Shown here: piece after piece, positions 56,549 through 64,000 of the stretch
How positions within the stretch are numbered: the stretch's first letter is position 1
Layout of the letters: every line of letters begins with the position of its first letter
Origin: Alopecurus myosuroides
Lineage: Eukaryota; Streptophyta; Magnoliopsida; Poales; Poaceae
Reading direction: 5' to 3'
Assembly (NCBI GenBank): GCA_028641055.1
Contig: CM054060.1
Coordinates: forward strand, 312,156,949 to 312,220,948
DNA: 64,000 nt
Notes under the pieces: model-generated
Seen by the model: only the letters and a program-made list of their open reading frames with translations
Databases searched by the model: none
Told to the model about the DNA's origin: nothing
Position numbers and translations under genes: made by a program

Positions 56549-59270
56549 GTTGGCGCCCACCGTGGGGCCTGCGTCCAAAGGTGTTTACATCACGGGAGAA
56601 GCTCGGAAGAACATGGAGAACCTTGTCGTCGGCGAGATCTACATCGACCATAAAGGAGAAAAGACGGTGGATGATTCCGGCTGGGGGCCAGAATCGGATC
56701 ACCTCGAATCCGGATCCGTCGTGACGATCGGCCGGATCAGCGTCTTCATTGGTATGGTATGTACTTCCGGTTCGATCCCTAACAATTTTGGATCTGATTC
56801 TGTGTCAGGGGAAGCCACTTCTATCCGATCGGATGATGAAGAATCGATTGGAACGACATATCCGGCGGAAGAACCCATCGCGAAGTGGGAACAGCCGGAG
56901 GAGCCGGCATGGACCCCGCGCGACCGGGTCGAGAGAGAGGATGATACCGAGTCTATCCTGGATCTGCTGGAGAACCGGTATGAGGAGAATAATGGCGAAG
57001 AAGAACAGCATGAATTTACACCAAGTATCGTACGCCGAGTTGCGGTCTACACGGCTCCCGCGGCCAATCTCAACCAAGAGAACGCAACCGCGGCAGCAGC
57101 CGGGGCGGCGCAGGCATTGGCCCAGCAGCAGGGCGCGGCTAACGGAGACCCGGTTCTGGCCCGGGTTGATGGAGAATAGGCATCAGTGACCAGCCGTGCA
57201 GCAGACGAGGAGTTGCACGCAAATACGTTCGAATTCCTGGGAAACCGGACACCAGGGGCGGGTCCTTCGAACCCGCGTCACCCGACCTTATTCGATAATA
57301 ATCTGATCTTAGACCCCACGGTTCTTGCTACAGTTATCACTCCAGAAAACGCAGCGGAACGTGTCAGGGATCTGCATGTGGCTCGTCGTGCGTTGGAACA
57401 GCAAAGAAGGCAAGTAGAGGCAGAAAGGCAAGGGATGGCCACGCGGCAACGTGAGCTGGATGCGCTGGAAACTCGGCTCCGAGAGGAAACATCTAGAGTA
57501 CATCAAAGGCATCAAACTAGGTTACCGGCAACGGGCGGGGTTATTAATCCGGCTGCTTTATTTATCACACCTCAGGATCAGCCGATACCAGTGGTGAACC
57601 AGGGGACCGCACCCCAACTGGCAACAGCGGGGGCACATCCGGCAAATGAGCGGGTCGGGTTACCCCTACCACAGACTAGAGTCGCAACCGGCAACGATCT
57701 ACCACCACCGCCACCATCACGATTTCGCACACCAGCAGGTCACTACAATAATCCCATGGACAATGTGTATGCGGCGACACTCGCATTAAAACAAATCCCC
57801 GTGGGAGAGTCACCCCATGCAGAGAAGACCCGGCAAGCAATCGATCTGTTGCACACTGCGGTGGCGCAGCAAGCCAATTATCCGGATCATAGAAGTGGGA
57901 TGCACGGGACGCCATACGTCAGTCAACAACAAGGGAATATCCAAACAAGTTCAGCATGGCGGAGGGAAGAGCAGCAGCAAATGCCGCCTCCTCCCCGCGT
58001 TCAGGCAGCATCAGCAGCATAGGCTGTTGTGGACAGTTCCAGGGCTCGGAGGGCCGCGGCCGGGTCTGCAGCGCATGGACTACCTGCAGCGCCGCGCCCA
58101 GCCGCGCCCCCCGCTGTATCACACGTTTCTCGAGCAAGGCCGGCCTCGACCGTTCTTGCGGGACCCAAGTGTCTCTCGGACAATATCAGAGCTGAACCTT
58201 ACCCGGAAAAATTCAAAGAGCCAGGAAAAGTAGTGAATTACGAGCCAACTATGGATCCAGAAACATGGCTAAGCAGTTATGAGATGGCAGTGTCGATTCG
58301 CAACGCATCCGAGAATCTCCAAGCCAAGTTCATGTACTTGATGATGTCAGAAGGAGCAGCAAAGTTGTGGTTCACCAATTTGCCGGAGGGATCGATCAAG
58401 TCCTGGGAGGAATTGAAGACCGCGTTTGTCAAGCACTTTCATGGGACGTGCAGAAAATTGTTCACTATTGATGATCTAGAGCGATGCGTCCAGAAGAAGG
58501 GAGAGTCGGCACGCAGTTGGGTACGCCGGGTTATGGAGATACTTCACTCGTCCACAGATATTCAGCCCAAGGATGCACTACAAGCTATGGCAAAAACATG
58601 CAAGTATATACCTTTAGTGCAAAAGTTAACTCGCATGAAATCAAGTCGAAATGCGTCGGAGGTTACAATGGGAGAATTGACGGATGCGTGCAACAAACAC
58701 GTTGCGACAGATACTACAGAGGAGGAAGTTGATGACAAGAAGGTAAAAGCAAACACAAGTAATAGCGGAAGAACCGGCAATGGATCAGCACCGGGTAATA
58801 ACGGAAATAGCCAGAACAAGCGCCCGTTTGAAGGAGGCTCCGAGTTTGTCGCCAACACAGAGGACGGGTCTTCGAGACCCAGATCAGAAGGAAATTTCAA
58901 CGGAGGTAATCACAATGGAGGAAACTATCAAGGACCGCCAAGGCCGAGTAACAATTGGGACATATTCAGAATGGCATGCCCGAAGCACAGCAGGAACGGC
59001 AGGCCAGCTAACCACTCCTTGGAGCAGTGCGCCGACTTACAAAGATGGAAAAATGAGGAAGTGAACAGAGCTATGCGAGGTGCAGGACGGGGAGGAGGAC
59101 CGGGTCCAGGGGGAAACCCGGGCAACGGCCCACCCCCAGCCGGTAACCCGGCAGCTGGAAATCAAGGTAATAACCAAGGGGGGCAGGAGGTTTCTAGGCT
59201 AACCCCAAACAATTGGGTCAATATCATGTGCATACCACAGGAGGTTCTAACAAGGACAAAAAGATACTGA
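56424..59270 (+). pseudogene. Tat gag frame, interrupted by two in-frame TAG codons
   Basis: One frame runs from an ATG inside the LTR, through the primer site, to TGA at 59268, but has TAG at 57177 and 58020. Part 1 is an acidic leader. Part 2 (57186-58019) is coiled-coil-like with Arg/Glu-rich heptads (QQRRQVEAERQGMATRQREL). Part 3 (58029-59267) holds the retrotransposon gag core (ETWLSSYEMAVSI ... LWFTNLPEGSI ... FVKHFHGTCRK) and a Gly/Asn/Pro-rich tail with a short Cys/His-containing stretch (MACPKHSRNGRP). It would form the capsid. Both breaks are TAG; decay is the plain explanation, readthrough less likely. Confidence 0.8.
56551..56568 (+). promoter_or_regulatory. primer binding site of Tat copy R
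   Basis: TGGCGCCCACCGTGGGGC, two bases after the LTR end, identical to that of copy L. Confidence 0.8.
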
Positions 59271-60151
59271 AGCAAGCGGTCAACTCAGTTTCGTCGGCTG
59301 TCCCGAGATACCTGAGATGGTCAGAACAGGATGTAACATGGAGCAGAAGGGATCACCCAGAAAGAGTAGAACACCCGGGAGTCTTGGCATTAGTAGTCGC
59401 ACCACAGGTCAATGGGTATGAGCTGAAAAAGGTTTTGATGGATGGTGGAAGTAGCATCAATATACTGTATTGGGAAACCTTCCTACGCATGGGCCTCAAG
59501 GAGTCCCAGCTACAAAAAAGCTCAACAATTTTTCATGGGATAGTGCCGGGTCATTCAGCGTGCCCCGAGGGAAAAATCGCATTGGAGGTAGCTTTTGGGG
59601 AGTCAAAGGATAACTATCGAGTTGAGTGGCTCACCTTTGAGGTAGTCAAATTGCGCAGTCCTTATCACGCGTTATTCGGAAGGCCGGCTTATGCCAAATT
59701 CATGGCTAGGCCGTGTTACGTGTATCTACAGCTAAAAATCCCGGGTCCCAAGAAGACCATTACCATACATGGAAATCGAGACATAGCAGCTGAATGTGAT
59801 GAAGGAGACGCAGCAATGGCCGAGCAAGCCTGTAGAAAAGAAGAACTCAAGCACTATCGGTCTCAAGCAGACCCGGAGGACAGAACCACATCAAAAAGGC
59901 CGAATACTGAAGGCGAAAGAGCAAAGTCCAAGGTAGCACACGATACTAAAATGGTAGCTTTTATCAAGGATGACTCCCCCAAACAATCCGCTATAAGAGA
60001 AGAAACGGCACGGCCGCTTACAACCAGCCACGTTATGGAAACACCTCACCCGGGTTGGCTAGTAAACCCGGTACTCATCATGAAAAAGTCAAACATGTGG
60101 AGAATGTGTATCGGTCACGTCAGCCCGGGACCGGTGCCCAAGAAGAACTAA
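59213..60151 (+). CDS. Tat protease region and truncated pol, copy R
   Basis: 312 codons that overlap the end of gag by 58 bp in the -1 frame. It has the protease motif MDGGSS with YELKKVLMDGG upstream. The linker to reverse transcriptase is shortened relative to copy L, and only the start of reverse transcriptase (PGWLVNPVLIMKKS) remains before a deletion and stop. The homologous segments of copy L (2911-7293) are about 85-90% similar by eye. It could still supply a protease but no cDNA synthesis. Confidence 0.85.
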   Translation: MGQYHVHTTGGSNKDKKILKQAVNSVSSAVPRYLRWSEQDVTWSRRDHPERVEHPGVLALVVAPQVNGYELKKVLMDGGSSINILYWETFLRMGLKESQLQKSSTIFHGIVPGHSACPEGKIALEVAFGESKDNYRVEWLTFEVVKLRSPYHALFGRPAYAKFMARPCYVYLQLKIPGPKKTITIHGNRDIAAECDEGDAAMAEQACRKEELKHYRSQADPEDRTTSKRPNTEGERAKSKVAHDTKMVAFIKDDSPKQSAIREETARPLTTSHVMETPHPGWLVNPVLIMKKSNMWRMCIGHVSPGPVPKKN

Positions 60152-61210
60152 ACAATGTAACGGGCAGCAGGTTTCAGACGCGCTCTTTTCCTACCCAGGG
60201 TACCTAAGGGGACTGGAAGGTTTTTAATGAGGCGGCCTGCTGATCCAAACTTTCTCGCATCAACAAAGAGATGGTTATCAAGTCCTATCTTGTTACAGCC
60301 TTTGCTCCGATTACAAGTAAGTAGTATCCATGTGACATCAATACATCAGTATCATCAAGAATGTTGGGTATATATAGGTCTCGGGGGCTGGTTGCACAAG
60401 TAGCGCAGCCACAAACCCAAAGACCCGGCCTTGATGCCTATAAGTTATAAGGGCCGATTATTCGCAAACGAGTACGGCTGCAATCTTATAACTGGACAAA
60501 GGAGCCAAATTTTCTTGACTTTTCTTACTTAAGCTCGATGTGACTCGCACTAAAGTGGCATGATTTGCTCGCTTACGATTACAATCAGCCATGAAGCCCA
60601 ATGGGACTTGTCTGACCCTGTTTTCGTATAGATGTAACAACATGGTATCCACGCGAAAGCCGGCTTACAGTACAAGATAGTCAAAAGGGTCATCTAAACC
60701 ACAAGTTATGCAGAGTACAAGGCTAATAGCTGGAAACTCAACGTTTATCAAGCATAACTTCATTATCCATATGAAACAATTCCGGGTTTCGGCTTAGCGA
60801 CAACAAGTTTGTTCTCTTCGAAAAAACCACACACCACAGACTCGGAGATTCGGGCCTTGGGGACTGTGGGTTTCGAAACAGAATCAAACTGTTTCATCGC
60901 TAAGCTCGAAAGACCCCAACGTCCGAGTCGTGGGGACTTGGGGACTTAAAGAAAAGTCCACCATGTCAAAACCCACGGTACTCGGAAATAAAGAAGGAAA
61001 TAAAAAGAAAGTCGGATATCAAGAATAAGCCCAAAAATAGGCAAGCATCAAGTTCATCAAAAAGGCCTAGAAAGGCACGAGGTGTATCACAGAATTAAAG
61101 TGCATTACAAGTTGCGACACTAGTATCAAGGGTGCACAGGCGCACCGTCAAAAGAATACTTGTTTTGAGTAAAAACATCAAATGATTGAAGTATTTTTAT
61201 GGCGTTTTGC
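60152..61210. other. noncoding 3' region of Tat copy R
   Basis: Inverted match to 1794-2880 of copy L. It has no ORF with family features. Confidence 0.6.
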
Positions 61211-63929
61211 TCATTCGGCTTCCTGCGTAGAGTCCACATCGTTGCCCTTACCTTCCGGGTCTTGCTCCTGGACCTGCTTTATTCCGGAATCGTCACCCGG
61301 ATTCCTTGCGGCAGGACGGACTGGTGGAGGAACAGCTGGTGTAGAGGTGGCTGGCCCTGATAACTCGGCCTCTCTCTTTGCAGTTGCTTCCCTCTTCCTA
61401 GCCGAATCAGCAGCCCATTTCTCCAAAATATCAAAAGGCGGGGGTGCTTCCTCTGTAACAATTTTGCCTTCAGCATCGTATGAACTCATAATCGTGTTCA
61501 GATCCATACTATCGGCCAACGTGGTGGCCGAATGACGCACTGCAGACTGTACGGCCTTGAAATCCTTGGGTGTAAACTTGGAGCCATCCGCTTTAAATTC
61601 TGGAAACCCGGATATCATCTTTGCCGGGTCAAGCTTTGGAAAGTAAGCCTTGGCCAGGGTAAAGGCCCGGGTCATACCAATCCGGCATGACGAGCGTTTC
61701 CATATTTCAATCCAGCCGGGCACGGTGGAGCAGGCTTTGATGAGATTTTCTTCACCCGGGTATACTTCAGTAGGCCACTTCACGGCGTCCAATATAAATT
61801 TCGTGCCGGCAAAGAACGTCCGGAGCACAGTCTTTAAAGTTTTAGCCTTTGCAAGGGCATCCTCCTCCGGGGCTGCAAGGTTGGCACCTGCAGTTGAAGG
61901 AAGGACGTATCAGTGATCCCGAGTATCATACAATAAAGTAAAGGCACGAAGACAGACGGCAGCAAAAACTTACTAAGCAAGATCTGATAGGTATCGGTGA
62001 CCTGGTCCGATAGTTTCTTCAGTGCGGTTTGAGCAGTATTGCACTTCTTATGATATTTAGAAACATCCTTCTTCAAGTTTTGCACGTCATCCTCGAGGGC
62101 TTCTCTCCGCTTTACCTCGGCAAGAAGAAGTTGTTCGGTCTTGAGCAAAATTTCATCAGACCGGGTAATCTGCGCCTGTAAGTAGCAAGGAGCACAAGTA
62201 TCAGTCGGATATTATGACAAGCTGAGTATTGCGTAAAGTACCAAGCACAACTTAAGCAAGTCATGCTCGGAACTTGGGGACTAGGCATGCACTACGAGAT
62301 ATCAAGTATTATTACCTGGTGCTCTGCGGCCATGCGCTCCAGAATATTGCTCTCTGAAGTCTTCATATTGAGGAGAGTGTCCATCAGTTGATCAAAAGTG
62401 CCATTGCCCGTATCAGAGGACCCGGGGCCTTGGAAATTCCGAGAAAGAGTCTTCTTCTTAGTGGGAGGCGGCACCCGGGTCATTCGAATGTCGGAATCCG
62501 ATGCTCCATCTCCTGCACCCAAGGTTGCAGCTCTTTTCTTCTTGCTTATGTGGGAGGCGATCGGATACTCGGCTTCTTGTGTGCCCGGGTTTATTGGTGA
62601 CGCTTGTTCTTCGCCGCTAGACTCGGCTGTTGTTTTATCAGCTAGGTTTCCCTTACCCGGGTTATCGGTTGCCATATCTTCTTGGTCACTGATAACGACA
62701 GTGGCCCTATGGATGGTGAGAGTGAGCAATCAGTGTGCAATCAGGAATGGGTGACGAAGATGCGATAGAACGTCAGAAAAGGAACTTTACCCGGGATTCA
62801 CCGCAAAGTCTGAAGGAAATTCGTTGCCAGACCCGGGAGAATCTGACAAATATCAAGTGAGATTTCGTAAGAGAATGGTTCGGAAAGATTGTTTCCTTTG
62901 ACAAAGGATAAGGTAAGTACCGGTGCGCCGAGCCGGAGACGACGGAGTACCCGGGTTAAGAGCGTCATCACCCGGGTAATTCCGAGTCGCTCTGCGCTTG
63001 GTCATAGGCGACTCCTTCAAATACGGCCAGTGGAGTAATGCCAAGTTAGCTCATGTATATCACCAAAGGAATACGAATCGAATACAAGGAGGCGATATGA
63101 TACCTTGAAGACGACCCCTCGGGGTTTTCTCTTAGATCCGACTTTAATTGTCGGCTCCACTTCGTCTTCATCACTGGCGGATTCCACTTTGCCGCCAGTT
63201 TCTTCTTCCTCGTCGTCCTCCTCTTGTTCTGGATATCATCAAAGATAGTTAGAAAATGAAGGAGTTGCGACGAACTTAAAGGAATCAAATAAAATCCGGA
63301 GAGCACCTTCGTCCGAGTTAACGGCCTCTTCTTGCTCCTCTGGACTCTCGGAGCTAGGAGAAGTGTTGATCTTCCAAAAATCATCGTCAGCCTGAAAATA
63401 AAAGTATGAGTACAAAGGTTATCAACTGTATCAAGTGGAAAAAGCAAGGGTAAAGACGTCAAAATTGGATCTTCACCTTGGGGGTTGGGTTCTCGAGTGT
63501 GAAGGGCTCTAATCCGGCTATGTTCCGGATTACCTCAAGTTTTTCTGTCAGAAAACCCTTGATAGTTTTATGGGTGTCACCAGCCGCGAAGCTGTTGTCA
63601 GAGTACCGGAGCGGGTCTGTGGTTTTCCCCGAATACTCGCACATTAATTTTGTGCGGATGGAGTTGGGTTGAATCCGGAAATCGACCCAAGTTTTCACCA
63701 GATTGAGCCCGATGAGACCTTGGGCCGTGAGAGTGGTGATTTTGGCTAGCAGAGGTTGAATTGCCTCCCTGTCCGAGTCAAAGGCAAAGGCACTAAATTT
63801 CTTAGAGATGTCAAGAAGGCCCTCTGAGTAACCCGGGAGTTTCTTTTGGCCGGGTGGGGAAGTGTCTTGGCAGTAAAAGTACGAGAGCTGCCAGTGCTTG
63901 ACGTGGGAGTTAAGGGTAAGGGGTGGCAT
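61211..63929 (-). CDS. antisense spliced gene of Tat element, copy R (5' part may extend outside window)
   Basis: Exons with good splice sites on minus include 61887-61211 (last, motif SGFPEFKADGSKFTPKDFK), 62175-61974 (coiled-coil-like) and 62706-62316 (acidic, with TFDQLMDTLLNMKT). Further upstream exons lie near 62850-63000 (SPARR), 63050-63400 and 63459-63929 (LPGYSEGLLDISKKF). The last three downstream exons align in order and intron phase with copy L (1-1793). The far upstream exons are seen only here. The N-terminal segment fits PF04195-like plant proteins. Convergent with gag-pol; function unknown. Confidence 0.7.
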
Positions 63930-64000
63930 CAGAGAATTCTTGCGGCGCTGGATAGAAACCCCGCCGCAAGCGAGAAGTGCTCCGTCACCGCTTTCGCGGC

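Larger units (their letters stand above)
47535..64000 (+). mobile_element. Ty3/gypsy Tat element, copy R, split by a Copia insertion (3' end outside window)
   Basis: The element is in two parts: 47535-47550 (first 16 bp of the LTR) and 56083-64000. The LTR ends at 56548, followed by a primer binding site, gag, protease and an antisense spliced gene. Reverse transcriptase, both RNase H domains and integrase are missing: after MKKSNMWRMCIG the frame diverges and ends at 60151, and the sequence then resumes with pol-end/3' sequence matching about 2820-2880 of copy L. This is a non-autonomous, gag-carrying derivative inserted in CACTA-5. Confidence 0.9.

Noticed and set aside
1..64000. A host metabolic or resistance gene, or a prokaryote-like operon
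   Set aside because: No frame outside the transposons shows recognisable host domains; introns, LTRs and CACTA ends all point to plant repeat DNA.

Overview
This window looks like intergenic DNA from a large grass genome, most likely a Triticeae-type cereal. That is inferred from a BARE/Angela-like Copia element, abundant CACTA (En/Spm) elements with long subterminal repeats, and nested insertions. I see no convincing host gene. Almost everything recognisable is a transposable element, a fragment of one, or a tandem repeat.

Left part (1-12018). A Ty3/gypsy element of the Tat type lies on the minus strand and runs off the left edge. Its 5' LTR is 7169-7647, its polyprotein is 2911-7293, and a spliced gene lies in the opposite sense at 1-1793. 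It is inserted in a CACTA element (CACTA-1) whose right end is 12018.

Middle (12019-27890). This holds a decayed gag-like ORF and LTR-like sequence (12738-14713), a ~660-bp tandem repeat (14940-16800), a frameshifted B3-like gene (18386-19119), tRNA-like pol III units, and a decayed CACTA transposase (about 20270-23850) with a degenerate CACTA end at 25047. It also holds a Stowaway-like MITE, a 353-bp tandem repeat, and another CACTA end at 27817.

CACTA-2 (27891-42252) is complete end to end, with matching CACTAGTG termini and a TTA target duplication. It carries a decayed TNPA-like/Ulp1-protease gene, arrays of hairpin-forming repeats, an intact small ORF of unknown function (37609-38154), and a decayed TNP2 transposase. 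CACTA-1 is an inverted relative lacking about 4.6 kb.

Right part (42253-64000). A short MITE, a GC-rich LINE-like leader and a CACTA fragment come first. A second CACTA (CACTA-5, from 45652) follows, with visible Ulp1-like exons. It is interrupted by a second Tat element (from 47535), whose 5' LTR is in turn interrupted by a complete Copia element (47551-56077). The Copia element has 1657-bp LTRs with one difference seen, a TAATA target duplication and an open 1327-aa gag-pol. The second Tat element keeps gag and protease but has lost reverse transcriptase, RNase H and integrase. The left Tat element has lost gag but keeps all of pol, so the two deletions are complementary.

The most interesting points are: the hairpin in CACTA-1/2 whose arms carry inverted copies of the 3' end of the element's own ORF; the conserved multi-exon antisense gene of the Tat elements; polyprotein frames that open inside the LTR; the CACTA-carried Ulp1-like protease; and the nested, very recent Copia insertion.
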